The notes: generated from the letters alone by a model not told the origin. A DNA stretch of 64,000 bases from Actinomycetes bacterium (GCA_023460315.1 JAEWQO010000113.1:1-64000); one strand, 5' to 3'; shown: positions 29,846 to 39,767, counted from the stretch's first letter. A program made the numbers and translations.

Positions 29846-32560
29846 GTGGCAGACAACACTGAAGAATTCGACCCGACGGACGGCGACGAGTCAAAGGCCG
29901 AGGAAACCGGGAACACCACAGGTTTTACCGGTGCCGTTTCCGAAGAGGATAAAGCGCGTTCCCTTATCGATGCGTCCACTATGGCAAGCCCCCATGGATC
30001 AATCATCGAGGGAGCAAACGGGGGCGACGGAACCACGGTCCGTGCGGCGTTTCTTGGTAAAGAAATGCAAACCTCGTTCCTGGAATATTCCATGAGCGTC
30101 ATTGTCGCGCGTGCCCTTCCCGATGTGCGTGATGGCTTGAAGCCGGTCCATCGCCGCATTCTCTACGCGATGAATGAGAGTGGCTATACTCCCAGCCGCC
30201 CCCATATGAAATCAGCCCGTACGGTAGGCGATGTTATCGGCAAGTATCATCCTCATGGTGATTCGGCGGTCTATGACACCATGGTGCGCTTGGCTCAACC
30301 GTTTTCCATGCGGGTTCCGCTGGTCGACGGCCATGGGAATTTCGGTTCCATCGACGGCGATTCCGCCGCTGCCATGCGTTACACCGAGGCGCGTTTGGAC
30401 AAGTCCGCCATGGAACTCCTTCGTGACCTCGATAAGGAAACGGTTGATTTTCAGCCGAACTATGATGAGAGCTTGGAAGAGCCGGTTGTTCTTCCTGCCC
30501 GTTTCCCCAATCTGCTCGTCAATGGCTCAAATGGCATCGCGGTTGGCATGGCGACGAACATTCCTCCCCATAACCTCGGGGAGACGATTGATGCCACCTG
30601 TCTGATGCTTGATGATCCAGAGATTGCGACGACGGATCTCATGAAGGCCCTCCCTGGTCCTGACTTTCCAACGGGCGGCATCATCATGGGCAAAAAGGGA
30701 ATCCTCGATGCCTATGAAACCGGGCGCGGGTCATTGACCGTGCGCGCGAAGTGTGAAGTGAAAGAAGGGAAAAACGGCCGTCAATCCATCGTCGTGACCG
30801 AAATACCCTATCAGGTCAACCGCAACCGCCTTTTGGAAAAACTCGGCGAGCTTGTTCGTGACAAAAAACTCACGGAAGTCAGCAATATCCATGATGGTGC
30901 CGACCGTCATGGCATCGACATCATCATCGAGCTGAAAAAGGACGCCATCCCTCAAGTGGTGATGAACAAGCTGTTCAAACACACGCAGCTTCAGGTTGGT
31001 TTCGGCGTGATCATGCTGGCGTTGGTGGATGGCGTTCCGCGCGTTCTCTCGCTCAAGGAGACGCTATATCACTATATCGCCCACCAGGAAGACGTCGTCA
31101 CCCGCAGGACGCGATATGAGCTGAGAAAGGCCGAGGAGCGGGCACATATCCTTGAAGGCTATATCATCGCGCTTGATAACATCGATGAAGTCATCGCTAT
31201 CATTCGCTCTTCGGAGACCGACAAAGAAGCAGCGACACGCCTGACTGAGAAATTCGGTCTTTCAAAGAAGCAGACCGATGCCATTCTGGAGATGAAGCTC
31301 AGACGTCTCACCGGACTGGAGCGCCATAAGATTGAGGACGAGTTAAAGGAGCTGGTCGAAAAGATCGCCTACTATAATCGAGTCCTTTCCGACAGAGGCC
31401 TCGTCCGCGAGATCATTAAGGAAGAGCTGCAAGAGGTTAAGAAGAAGTTTGGAACTCCTCGCAAGACGAGGCTTTCAGACGAAGCCAAGGACCTCGATGT
31501 GGAAGATCTCATCGCCGAGGAGAACATGGTTGTCACCGTGACGAAAGCCGGCTATGTGAAGCGGTTGCCCGTGGCCACCTATCGTCAGCAAAAGCGTGGC
31601 GGCAAAGGAATGCAGGGCGTGAATCTCAAGGATAACGACTACGTCGAGCACCTGTTCATAGCCTCAACCCATGCCTATATGCTGTTCTTCTCCACGCGAG
31701 GAAAAGTCTATCGCCTCAAGGTTTATGAGTTGCCGGAAGCCAGCCGCCATGCGCGCGGCACGGCTATCGTCAACCTGTTGCCGCTGGAAAAAGGCGAGAC
31801 CATCAGTGCGGTCATTGCGACAAAGGACTTCCCCGAAAACGAATATCTCATGTTTGCCACCGAACATGGAATGGTCAAGAAGACGTCGATGGAGCTCTAT
31901 GATCGCACCCGCCGTGACGGGTTGATAGCCATCAACCTCAAAGATGGCGACAGCCTTATCTCCGTCCGCCGTGTAGCACCGGGCGAGCGTGTCATCATGG
32001 TATCTTCTGCAGGCAAGGCCATCATGTGGGACGAGGCAGAGGCCCGCGCCATGGGGCGCGACACAATGGGCGTCCGCGGCATGACCGTTCCCCCGATCGC
32101 CCGTGTCCTTGGGATGGAAATAGCCCGTCCCGGAACGGATTTGTTCGTGATAACGGAGAAGGGTTATGGCAAGCGTACGCCGGTTGGCGACTACCCGATT
32201 CATCATCGGGGCGGTCAAGGCGTCTTCACGATAACCATGACCGAAAAGAAGGGTCTGCTTGCTGCGATGAAGATCGTTGCACGCGACGAGGAGATCATGA
32301 TCATGTCTGAGGAAGGTGTGTGCGTGCGCACTCCTGTCCTTGGAATATCCGAACTCGGCCGATCGACCCAGGGCGTCTGCGTCATGAAGGTTGCAGACAA
32401 GGACCGGGTGACGGCGGTGGCTATCGCAAGCCGAGGGAAAAAGAAGAAGCCGGCGGACCAGAAGCCCGGAGCGGACCAGATGGCTGTGGGACTTTCCGAT
32501 CAGGCAGCTGACACGGATGAGCTTTCAGAGGACGACATCGATGACATCGATGAGGAGTAA
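29846..32560 (+). CDS. gyrA: DNA gyrase subunit A
   Basis: This 904-residue subunit cuts and rejoins DNA. The catalytic tyrosine is in AAAMRYTEARL. The quinolone-resistance region reads HPHGDSAVYDTMVRLAQP, with the serine and aspartate of susceptible enzymes at the positions equal to Ser83 and Asp87 of E. coli. The six-bladed C-terminal domain has the GyrA box QKRGGKG, so it should supercoil. About 50 N-terminal and 45 acidic C-terminal residues extend beyond the core. The start is GTG behind AAAGGAGAAGGCAA. Confidence 0.98.
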   Translation: MADNTEEFDPTDGDESKAEETGNTTGFTGAVSEEDKARSLIDASTMASPHGSIIEGANGGDGTTVRAAFLGKEMQTSFLEYSMSVIVARALPDVRDGLKPVHRRILYAMNESGYTPSRPHMKSARTVGDVIGKYHPHGDSAVYDTMVRLAQPFSMRVPLVDGHGNFGSIDGDSAAAMRYTEARLDKSAMELLRDLDKETVDFQPNYDESLEEPVVLPARFPNLLVNGSNGIAVGMATNIPPHNLGETIDATCLMLDDPEIATTDLMKALPGPDFPTGGIIMGKKGILDAYETGRGSLTVRAKCEVKEGKNGRQSIVVTEIPYQVNRNRLLEKLGELVRDKKLTEVSNIHDGADRHGIDIIIELKKDAIPQVVMNKLFKHTQLQVGFGVIMLALVDGVPRVLSLKETLYHYIAHQEDVVTRRTRYELRKAEERAHILEGYIIALDNIDEVIAIIRSSETDKEAATRLTEKFGLSKKQTDAILEMKLRRLTGLERHKIEDELKELVEKIAYYNRVLSDRGLVREIIKEELQEVKKKFGTPRKTRLSDEAKDLDVEDLIAEENMVVTVTKAGYVKRLPVATYRQQKRGGKGMQGVNLKDNDYVEHLFIASTHAYMLFFSTRGKVYRLKVYELPEASRHARGTAIVNLLPLEKGETISAVIATKDFPENEYLMFATEHGMVKKTSMELYDRTRRDGLIAINLKDGDSLISVRRVAPGERVIMVSSAGKAIMWDEAEARAMGRDTMGVRGMTVPPIARVLGMEIARPGTDLFVITEKGYGKRTPVGDYPIHHRGGQGVFTITMTEKKGLLAAMKIVARDEEIMIMSEEGVCVRTPVLGISELGRSTQGVCVMKVADKDRVTAVAIASRGKKKKPADQKPGADQMAVGLSDQAADTDELSEDDIDDIDEE

Positions 32561-32579
32561 GAAGGTCTGACGAGTGCGG

Positions 32580-32614
32580 CAGGCCGCTCGCCTTTCTCTA
32601 GGACGAGCGGCCTG
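32580..32614 (+). terminator. Hairpin after gyrA
   Basis: An 11-bp perfect stem (32580-32590 with 32604-32614) with a 13-nt loop. There is no strong T run after it. Confidence 0.55.
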
Positions 32615-32727
32615 GTTCGTTCAACAGTCTGAAGATCGATGTCGCAATGCACTGGCACTGCCCGTGTCGCTTCATTGATGCTTTTTGGTAAAGCTGTTGT
32701 TTGGGACAACCTTGAAGAGCCGTCTCT

Positions 32728-33231
32728 TCAGACTTCAAAATCTTCTGGAGCAAGACCTTCAAGAAAGGTTCTGAATTCAGCCAGCTCCTCTTCGGCATCG
32801 GGGTCGTTTTTAAAAACATAGGGAAACGAAGCGCGCTCAAGAACCTCTTCGTCTATGAATAGAGGTGCTTGCTGTCGGGTTGCCAGCGCGATCGCATCGC
32901 TGGGCCGCGCATCGAGGGCAATGAGGCGATCATGCTGCCTTAGGAAGAGCAAAGCAAAAAAAGTCGGTCCCTTTACCTTGTTGATGAGAACGTGGTCGAT
33001 CCTTGCATCAAGGTTCGTGAGCGCATCCAAAAATAAATCATGGGTCATGGGTCGAGAGAACCGTGCCTTCTCGAGCGCAATTCCCATCTGCGTCGCCTCG
33101 TTGACGCCGATCCAGATGGGAATGATGCGGTATTTTCCTTCCTGAATCATTTCTTCCACTGGTTGCAAAACAATGACCGAGGGAGAGGGAGCTGCTGATA
33201 CGATAAGGGTTTGGACGGTGACGGGTACCAT
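32728..33231 (-). CDS. Bifunctional nuclease family protein (DUF151)
   Basis: This 167-residue protein shows the DUF151 core: IIPIWIGVNEATQMGIALE, then RPMTHDLFLDALTNLDARIDHVLI, and the signature LDARPSDAIALATRQQAPLFIDEEVL. Members from plants and Thermotoga have been studied as nucleases, but most bacterial ones are uncharacterised. The ATG at 33231 is chosen because CAAGGAGC lies before it; the frame is open to 33264. It converges on gyrA. Confidence 0.9.
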   Translation of the reverse strand: MVPVTVQTLIVSAAPSPSVIVLQPVEEMIQEGKYRIIPIWIGVNEATQMGIALEKARFSRPMTHDLFLDALTNLDARIDHVLINKVKGPTFFALLFLRQHDRLIALDARPSDAIALATRQQAPLFIDEEVLERASFPYVFKNDPDAEEELAEFRTFLEGLAPEDFEV

Positions 33232-33418
33232 GGTTTGCTCCTTGTTCTCATGCTGTGCCAACATGACGAAAAGAACGAGCGTGCTTCTTTGAATTATACT
33301 CCGGCTTGATGGTGAACAATGTTGGTTGAAAGGGGGGATTTTGTGAATACCGTTTCCTCAAAGCTTCTGCCGCTGCGGAAAATACCTACCTCCAATAAGG
33401 AACTTTCGCAAAAAGTGC

Positions 33419-33448
33419 TTGACCGGGCGGTTGTAGTTGAGATACAGT
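33419..33448 (+). promoter_or_regulatory. Putative tRNA-Ile promoter
   Basis: TTGACC (33419-33424) is followed 16 bp later by GATACA, or 18 bp later by TACAGT. The tRNA starts at 33464. Confidence 0.5.
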
Positions 33449-33463
33449 GTTCAAGCACTTTTG

Positions 33464-33540
<77 letters not shown>

Positions 33541-33548
33541 GTCTTAGC

Positions 33549-33594
33549 AATAAACGCTCCACCGTGAGCCGAGTTTGCCGGTGGAGCGTTTATT
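33549..33594 (+). terminator. Terminator-like hairpin between tRNA-Ile and tRNA-Ala
   Basis: Arms of 16 bp (33549-33564 with 33579-33594) pair perfectly around a 14-nt loop. Confidence 0.75.
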
Positions 33595-33665
33595 ATAGAT
33601 GGCTCAAAGTGCAGGGCGGGATTCATTTCGTCAACGTTTTGGCCGGGAGGCCGAACACCGTTTGT

Positions 33666-33741
33666 GGGGCATTAGCTCAGCTGGGAGAGCGCGGGCTTTG
33701 CAAGCCTGAGGTCAGGGGTTCGATCCCCCTATGCTCCACCA
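33666..33741 (+). tRNA. tRNA-Ala (anticodon TGC)
   Basis: Acceptor GGGGCAT/ATGCTCC, anticodon loop TTTGCAA, T stem AGGGG/CCCCT, encoded CCA. The gyrA, tRNA-Ile, tRNA-Ala order also occurs in other Actinomycetota. Confidence 0.96.
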
Positions 33742-33751
33742 TACATTCTCG

Positions 33752-33781
33752 ACGGATCCATTCTGGGTCCGTTTATTTTTC
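33752..33781 (+). terminator. Terminator of tRNA-Ala
   Basis: An 8-bp stem with one G-T pair (33752-33759 with 33765-33772) followed by TTATTTTTCT. Confidence 0.75.
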
Positions 33782-33794
33782 TCCCGCGGGTGCG

Positions 33795-34613
33795 CTAGGC
33801 AGTCCCAAACAGGACAACTTTCAGCAGGCCGAGAATGAGGATATGCAAGGGATAGAAGGCGTAGAAAAAGTACTTCATCGGCAAACCGCGCGTTCCCTGG
33901 TAGGAAAACAGGAGCGGCGCGGCTGAGGTGCAGCCAACAAGAGCGTACAGAAGATAGGGAAGAGCGTCCATTCCGCCGCCTGACAGCAGCTCTCCTGCCT
34001 GGGGAAGGCCGATGCTGAGAACTGCGAGGACAAGGGGATAGATGATGCGCTGCTTGCGGGTTGGCATGAGATACCCCATCAGGATCATGATAGGACCGAG
34101 CACTCCCCAGTCGCAGAAGGTGCTTACCGATACGCCCACCGCGGCAAGGATCCAGAAAGTCGCCTTGCTCTGGCGTATCCGTTCCATCCTCCTGACGTTT
34201 CCCGGAGAGGAGGCTCCCTTCTCAACACTGGTTCCTGCAGCCGGAAAGAGGCCGTGGTCATGGACGTACAGCAACCCAAGGCCGATGAGAAGGGTGAACA
34301 ACACGTTCAGATTTGACGAGAGGAACAGCTGGTAAGGTATTTGAGCCACCAGGGCGAACCCAAATAGCCGCGCGGCGTATCGGGCGACGCTCGAGGTGCG
34401 GCGATAGCCCTCGACCAGAAGGAATGCCATGATGGGAAAGGTGACGCCACCGCATGCCAGCAGAAGGCAAAGCACGGGGAAAGGCAGGTAGGGAGCAAAT
34501 ATCAATCCGCCATGGTTGGCGGCCATACCGACGATGGCAACGATTTTGAGTGTGGATGAGGCGATGCCGTGCTTGGCGGAAACGTTCGATGGAGTTCGGT
34601 CGGTCATGGGCAT
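33795..34613 (-). CDS. TraX family membrane protein
   Basis: This 272-residue protein has about seven hydrophobic segments. It carries TraX-type features: the early KIVAIVGMAANHGG, the FDWGV-like FCDWGVLGP in the middle and the C-terminal YFFYAFYPLHILILGLLK. The name comes from a plasmid protein that acetylates pilin, but chromosomal members belong to a large group of probable membrane acyltransferases with unknown substrates. It is monocistronic, between the tRNA pair and a divergent CPBP gene. Confidence 0.85.
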   Translation of the reverse strand: MPMTDRTPSNVSAKHGIASSTLKIVAIVGMAANHGGLIFAPYLPFPVLCLLLACGGVTFPIMAFLLVEGYRRTSSVARYAARLFGFALVAQIPYQLFLSSNLNVLFTLLIGLGLLYVHDHGLFPAAGTSVEKGASSPGNVRRMERIRQSKATFWILAAVGVSVSTFCDWGVLGPIMILMGYLMPTRKQRIIYPLVLAVLSIGLPQAGELLSGGGMDALPYLLYALVGCTSAAPLLFSYQGTRGLPMKYFFYAFYPLHILILGLLKVVLFGTA

Positions 34614-34723
34614 CCTGTCATTGACGGAAACATGCGTATCGGTGGAAAACCGGCATGCGCGTTCCAGTATACTGCACGGGATAAGGGGTTTCAGCTTATG
34701 GCAATATCAGGAGGAGGTGTGGC

Positions 34724-35602
34724 GTGAGGCGAACCTTTGAATGGAGCAGGGCGGCGCAGGCGTGGTCTTGCAGCCATCCCGCCTGGTTCATGATGTTGTC
34801 GTTCGCGGCCGCCGCCGCTCTCTATGCTGTGACGGAAAACGGCACCTTGGGGTCGGCTGCCGTGCAATCGCTCATGCTCTCCTTGCTCGGCGTGTTTCTC
34901 GTGGCCGTCTCTCGTCCCTCTTCCCTGGGTCCAACGGAGCCGGCTGCCAAGACGGCAGTCCTCGCCGTCGGCTCGTATCTTTGCGTCATTGCCCTCGCTG
35001 AGGCGGTCGTTGGATGGCAGCCGCAGGATCTTGCACAGCTGCGCGCGCCTGACTTGACCGCTCGCGCGTTCTTGGCTGTCGTGTTCTGCCTAGCCACTGG
35101 CATTTTTGAAGAGGCTCTGTTCAGAATTGTCGCCTTCAGAGCGCTCGCTCGGGGATGCCTGCAGAACCGGGCGTTGAAAAACTATCCCCTGATGTCCGCC
35201 GCCATCGTCTCGTCGGTTCTGTTTGCTTTGCTCCACGTCCAGCTCGACGTCTCTTCCTTGTTTGGAGATGGCGAGCTGGGAAAGGCCACCCTGAAAGTGT
35301 TGCAGGCTGCCCTGTTTGGCTTCGTCATGGCTGGCATACAGGCAAAAGGAGGAAGTTTGGGCGTTCTTGCCGGGACGCATGCCTTATACGATCTCATCGT
35401 GCTCGGTCCCGGTTTGCTGGCGGGTGACGCGATGCTGACCGCCCAATCCGCCGCAGCGGAACCTCTTCTCGCCCTGGCGGTGTCCTCCGTCATGCTCGTC
35501 CTTGCTGCCGGGGTTTCCGGCGTCTTCCTGCGTTCGTCGGATCGTGTCTTGCGGGACGCTCTCGCCGCTGGAGATACCCATGCCGTCACGTGTATTCTGT
35601 GA
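34724..35602 (+). CDS. CPBP-family intramembrane protease-like protein
   Basis: This 292-residue multi-pass protein has the CPBP (Abi/CAAX protease-like) motifs: the paired glutamates in GIFEEALFRIV, a histidine in LFALLHVQ and a second histidine in GTHALYDL. The family contains CAAX-processing enzymes and bacteriocin-immunity proteins; the role here is unknown. The GTG start follows an excellent CAGGAGGAGG site. It lies 83 bp before the J-domain gene. Confidence 0.85.
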   Translation: MRRTFEWSRAAQAWSCSHPAWFMMLSFAAAAALYAVTENGTLGSAAVQSLMLSLLGVFLVAVSRPSSLGPTEPAAKTAVLAVGSYLCVIALAEAVVGWQPQDLAQLRAPDLTARAFLAVVFCLATGIFEEALFRIVAFRALARGCLQNRALKNYPLMSAAIVSSVLFALLHVQLDVSSLFGDGELGKATLKVLQAALFGFVMAGIQAKGGSLGVLAGTHALYDLIVLGPGLLAGDAMLTAQSAAAEPLLALAVSSVMLVLAAGVSGVFLRSSDRVLRDALAAGDTHAVTCIL

Positions 35603-35685
35603 GTGAGCGCGCCGGAGGGTGGTTACTTTGCGATGGCATGATAAAATTCCAACGGGTATACTGACACACGATTGCATGGGGAGTT

Positions 35686-36252
35686 ATGAACCGGATCGAA
35701 GCGCTGCGCATCTTGGGTCTCGACGACGACGCGACCGCCGAGGACATCAAGGCGGCGTACAAGGAAACCGTGCAGATTTTGCATCCCGATCGCTTTGCGG
35801 GAAACAAAAAGCTCCAGGATCGTGCGACCGAGCAGTTCAAGAATCTTCAGAATGCCTATGATTATCTGAATAGCGGCAAGGGTTCTCGTGCGTCCCGATC
35901 TTCGGAACGGCCTGCTGCTGGGGCGGGAGAACGGACGGCGGCGAGCCGGATTGAGGCGCGGCTGGCCGGAATCTCCGCTGCCCGCGTGCAGTTGGTAAAG
36001 CAGCGCGATGTTGTTCAGGACGAGAGACGCAATGGCATAGCCATGACGGCCATAGGAGGCATCATTGCTCTTATTGCAGGTCGCCGTCCCGTCGGTTTGT
36101 TCGGCGTCATAGCTGCCGTTGCCAGCGCGGCTGCTGTTTGGGGCATTGTTCAGATCGTGTCTGCACAGCGAACCATCGGCACGCTCGACAATCACATCGC
36201 AGAGCTGAACCGGGAGGCGAAACAGCTCACCGATCAGCTGGACGGGGCATAG
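35686..36252 (+). CDS. J-domain membrane protein
   Basis: This 188-residue protein starts with a J domain (residues 1-65), including the HPD motif in ILHPDRFAGNKK needed to stimulate DnaK. A short Ser/Ala linker leads to a helical part, then one or two hydrophobic segments at about 117-160 (GIIALIAGRRPVGLFGVIAA), and a final coiled coil. It lacks the glycine-rich and zinc-finger parts of DnaJ, so it is a class C co-chaperone, probably anchored at the membrane. Partners are not evident from neighbours. Confidence 0.85.
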   Translation: MNRIEALRILGLDDDATAEDIKAAYKETVQILHPDRFAGNKKLQDRATEQFKNLQNAYDYLNSGKGSRASRSSERPAAGAGERTAASRIEARLAGISAARVQLVKQRDVVQDERRNGIAMTAIGGIIALIAGRRPVGLFGVIAAVASAAAVWGIVQIVSAQRTIGTLDNHIAELNREAKQLTDQLDGA

Positions 36253-36325
36253 CCTGAAAGCAGGCGTCAATTTTTACCCCCATCGCGGATAAGCGTCGAA
36301 ACAACCATCTATAGAAAGAAGCAGA

Positions 36326-38137
36326 ATGAAGCAAGAGAACATTCGCAACGTCGCCATCATCGCGCACGTCGACCACGGAAAGACGACCATCGTGGACCGT
36401 CTCCTGTACACCTCGGGAGTGTTTCGCGAGAATCAGCAGGTTGAGGAACGGGTGCTTGACAGCAACGACCAGGAACGTGAGCGCGGCATCACCATTCTGT
36501 CGAAGAACATATCCGTGACGTACGACAACGTCAAAATCAACGTCATCGACACGCCGGGCCATGCCGATTTTGGCGGCGAGGTGGAGCGTGTTTTGAACAT
36601 GGCTGACGGTGCGCTGCTCATCGTCGACGCCTTCGAGGGGCCCATGCCGCAAACTCGCTTCGTGCTCAAACATGCGCTCGAATTGGGCCTGCGCATCGTC
36701 CTTGTCGTCAACAAGATCGATCGCCCGGGGTCACGGCCGGAAGAAGTCGTCGATGAGGTTTTTGACCTCATGGTTGAACTTGAGGCAACCGACGAGCAGC
36801 TTGATTTTCCTGTCATCTACGCAAGTGCCATGAACGGCTATGCCCGTTTCGATCCGAACGACGACAACATGACCATGGTGCCTTTGCTGGAAACCATCCT
36901 CAAGGAGGTGCCTGCTCCCGATTGCGAGCCCAACGGTCCTGTTGCCTTGCAGGTATGTACGGTCGATCATTCGAGCTTCGTCGGCCGCATCGGTGTCGGC
37001 CGCCTGTTTTCGGGTACCATTCACAAAGGTGAGCCGGTGCTGGTCATCAAAAATGACGGGACGCGCTACAACACGAACATCAAGCAGGTATTCACGTTCG
37101 AGGAACTCGGGAAGAAGGAAAAGCCCGAGGTGCATGCGGGTGACATCGTTGCGGTAGTCGGGGTGGACGACGCCGACATCGGCGATATGGTGACCAGCCG
37201 GGAACATCCCGTTCGGCTCGACCCCATCCAGGTGGAAGAGCCTACCATGGCTGTGGTTTTTGAGGCTTCCACCAGCCCCCTCGTTGGCCGTGAGGGAGAT
37301 ATTGTGGGTGCCCGGCAACTGAAAGAACGCCTCATGAACGAAGCGGAGAGCAACATCTCCATGCGCATTGAGGAACTGGAAGACAAGAGCGGAATCGAAG
37401 TTGCTGGTCGCGGAGTGTTGCATCTATCCGTGCTTATGGAAACGATGCGGCGCGAGGGTTTCGAGTTCCAGGTTGGTCGTCCACGGGTGCTTATCAAGAA
37501 GGATGAGGCTGGCCATAAGCTTGAGCCTATCGAGGAAGCCACGGTCGACGTGCCGAGCGAATATGCAGGCAAGGCCATTGAGGTGTTTGGCAGCGCCGGC
37601 GGCGAGATGGCCGATATGTTCCAGCGCGGCGATCAGACCCATCTTGTGTTCAAAATCCCTTCACGCGGCACCATGGGTCTCAGGACTCGTCTGTTGAACG
37701 CCACGCGCGGCGAGGCGACGATGTTCCACCACTTTTCAGAATACGGTGCCTATCGAGGGGAGTTTGGCGGGCGCAAGAACGGGTCGATGATCAGCATGTC
37801 GACTGAGAAGAGCGTCGCGTACGCCCTTGACACGCTGCAGGAGCGCGGACGGCTGTTCGTGGGTCCAGGCGAGGATTGCTACGAAGGCATGATCGTGGGC
37901 GAGTCGGCAAAGGAGGGCGACATGGTCGTCAACATTGCCAAGTCAAAGCAGTTGGGAAATCAGCGTTCGTCAGGAGCTGACAAAGCCATTCAGCTGACGC
38001 CGCCCGTTGTCTTCACGCTGGAAGAAGCACTCGAATACATCGAGGAAGACGAATTGGTCGAAATAACGCCCAAGAGCATTCGGCTTCGCAAGCGCATCCT
38101 CTCTGCAACCCAGCGCAAGAAGGCGAGCAAGCACTAA
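36326..38137 (+). CDS. typA: Ribosome-binding GTPase TypA/BipA
   Basis: This 603-residue translational GTPase resembles EF-G and aids ribosome assembly and stress adaptation. G motifs are intact: AHVDHGKTT, DTPGHADF and NKID. The switch I segment ERERGITI and the C-terminal domain (NGSMISMSTEKSVAYALDTLQERG) are typical of TypA. It has an AAGAAGCAG site before the ATG. A hairpin follows 33 bp after the stop. Confidence 0.97.
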   Translation: MKQENIRNVAIIAHVDHGKTTIVDRLLYTSGVFRENQQVEERVLDSNDQERERGITILSKNISVTYDNVKINVIDTPGHADFGGEVERVLNMADGALLIVDAFEGPMPQTRFVLKHALELGLRIVLVVNKIDRPGSRPEEVVDEVFDLMVELEATDEQLDFPVIYASAMNGYARFDPNDDNMTMVPLLETILKEVPAPDCEPNGPVALQVCTVDHSSFVGRIGVGRLFSGTIHKGEPVLVIKNDGTRYNTNIKQVFTFEELGKKEKPEVHAGDIVAVVGVDDADIGDMVTSREHPVRLDPIQVEEPTMAVVFEASTSPLVGREGDIVGARQLKERLMNEAESNISMRIEELEDKSGIEVAGRGVLHLSVLMETMRREGFEFQVGRPRVLIKKDEAGHKLEPIEEATVDVPSEYAGKAIEVFGSAGGEMADMFQRGDQTHLVFKIPSRGTMGLRTRLLNATRGEATMFHHFSEYGAYRGEFGGRKNGSMISMSTEKSVAYALDTLQERGRLFVGPGEDCYEGMIVGESAKEGDMVVNIAKSKQLGNQRSSGADKAIQLTPPVVFTLEEALEYIEEDELVEITPKSIRLRKRILSATQRKKASKH

Positions 38138-38170
38138 GCCCGTCCGCATTGCGGCGCGCTTTCATGGAAC

Positions 38171-38206
38171 GCAGGCCTGTTATTTTTTTGAAGATGAGAG
38201 GCCTGC
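38171..38206 (+). terminator. Hairpin after typA
   Basis: GCAGGCCT (38171-38178) pairs with AGGCCTGC (38199-38206), with a 20-nt loop that contains a T run. It is a weak terminator candidate. Confidence 0.4.
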
Positions 38207-38232
38207 TGTTATCCCATAAAACCTGTTTTGTG

Positions 38233-38269
38233 GGGGAAACCGCGAGGTTTCCCCTGTATACAACAGGGG
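38233..38269 (+). promoter_or_regulatory. Mutually exclusive hairpins in foldase leader
   Basis: GGGGAAACC/GGTTTCCCC (38233-38241 with 38246-38254) form a 9-bp stem with a GCGA tetraloop. The same CCCC (38251-38254) begins CCCCTG (38251-38256), which can instead pair with CAGGGG (38264-38269). Only one stem can form at a time. Confidence 0.4.
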
Positions 38270-38404
38270 AGTATGAAATGAAAGTGGGCATATTGTGCAA
38301 CCTGCGGTCCCATTTTCGGTGTGTGCGACAATACGCCCAGTACCATATACCATGTACGGCACACGCCGCTGGTGGCGAGCCGGCATGTTCGAGGGAAGGG
38401 TCTT

Positions 38405-39679
38405 ATGAACAGCGCCAAGATCATGAAAGTCGTATGTGTCGCCGGTCTGTCGGCTGCATGCGCGTGGAGTCTCGCGGGATGTGCAAACGGCGACGCCTCA
38501 GGCAGTTCGGGAGGTACAGCCGCAACGGTCAATGGGGTGGATATACCCGAGAGCACCATCACCGAGTATATTGAGAGCTATCGGACATCAGCAAGCCTCA
38601 CGGACGAGGATTCATGGGGCCAATGGATGGCTGACAACGACATGACGCCCGAAACCGTGCGCGAGGAGATCATCGATTCATTCGTGACGAGAGAGCTTGT
38701 CAATCAGGGTGCGGATGAGAAGGGGATCACGGTTGACAGCTCCGAGATTGATTCCTACGTTGAGAAGACAAAGGAAAACTACGACAGCGACGAGAAATGG
38801 CAAGCGGCGCTTGAGCAAGTTGGTCTGACCGAGCAGGACTATCGGGACGAACTGGAGCTTCAGCTGAAGAGCAAGAGCCTTCAGGAGTCCTTCGCATCCG
38901 ATGAAGAGCCAAGCCAAGAGGACCTTCTCTCCTATGCCCAGATGTATGCATCGGCTTACGACGGGGCAAAGAAATCATCCCATATTCTTTTCGCCTCTGA
39001 CGACCAGGAGACAGCACAAAAGGTGCTCGACCAGATCAATAGCGGCGAGCTTGATTTTGTCACCGCAGTCAAGGAATATTCCAAGGACACCACCAGCGCC
39101 GAAGACGATGGCAACGTTGGTTGGGACAAGACCAGCAATCTGGTGACCGAGTACACCGATGCGCTGAGCGGCCTTTCCAAAGGCCAAGTGAGCGGATTGG
39201 TGACAAGCGAATACGGGATTCATATCATCAAATGCACCGATGTCTTCAATGCTCCGAAGACCACAGGAGATGACGGCACCGAAACCGTTGAGGTGACAAG
39301 CCTCGACCAAATCCCGTCCGAATGGCTTGACAGCATCAAGAGCTCCCTGAAAAGCCAACAGGAGAGCGAGGCATACAACTCTTGGCTCGAGGATTACAAG
39401 TCATCGGCTGACATTGAGATCAACGATATGCCGGAAGGACTTTCCTACGACTTGGATATGTCCAACTATACGTCATCGGACGACAGTTCTGACGATACGG
39501 CCGACAGCACTTCGACCGACGATTCGACGGCGTCCACCTCTGATGGCACCTCAACCGACGACTCGACAGCATCTTCTTCTGACGGCACGGATGCATCCAC
39601 GTCTTCAAGCACCGAAGACACCGCTTCTTCCGATGCTGCCACCGAGAGTTCGACCGAGCAATCTACGGTATCGAATTAA
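38405..39679 (+). CDS. Lipoprotein peptidyl-prolyl isomerase (PrsA/SurA-like)
   Basis: This 424-residue protein has a lipobox signal peptide (LAGC, cysteine near residue 23), so it is anchored outside the membrane. A SurA-type chaperone helix region follows, then one parvulin (PpiC) domain: SSHILFASDDQETAQKVLDQ to SEYGIHIIKCTDVF. It probably folds secreted proteins. The last 70 residues are a Ser/Thr/Asp repeat and look disordered. The ATG at 38405 is preferred over an upstream in-frame GTG (38321) because the signal peptide starts there. A strong terminator follows. Confidence 0.9.
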   Translation: MNSAKIMKVVCVAGLSAACAWSLAGCANGDASGSSGGTAATVNGVDIPESTITEYIESYRTSASLTDEDSWGQWMADNDMTPETVREEIIDSFVTRELVNQGADEKGITVDSSEIDSYVEKTKENYDSDEKWQAALEQVGLTEQDYRDELELQLKSKSLQESFASDEEPSQEDLLSYAQMYASAYDGAKKSSHILFASDDQETAQKVLDQINSGELDFVTAVKEYSKDTTSAEDDGNVGWDKTSNLVTEYTDALSGLSKGQVSGLVTSEYGIHIIKCTDVFNAPKTTGDDGTETVEVTSLDQIPSEWLDSIKSSLKSQQESEAYNSWLEDYKSSADIEINDMPEGLSYDLDMSNYTSSDDSSDDTADSTSTDDSTASTSDGTSTDDSTASSSDGTDASTSSSTEDTASSDAATESSTEQSTVSN

Positions 39680-39733
39680 CGGACAGCCCGCCTCTTTGTG
39701 GGGCAAGGGTGCGTGTCCGAACGCAATGTTCAT

Positions 39734-39767
39734 AAAGGGCGGCTGTGAGGAATCACAGCCGCCCTTT
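39734..39767 (+). terminator. Strong terminator of foldase gene
   Basis: A perfect 15-bp stem (39734-39748 with 39753-39767) with a GGAA tetraloop. The 3' side ends in TTT. Confidence 0.85.
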
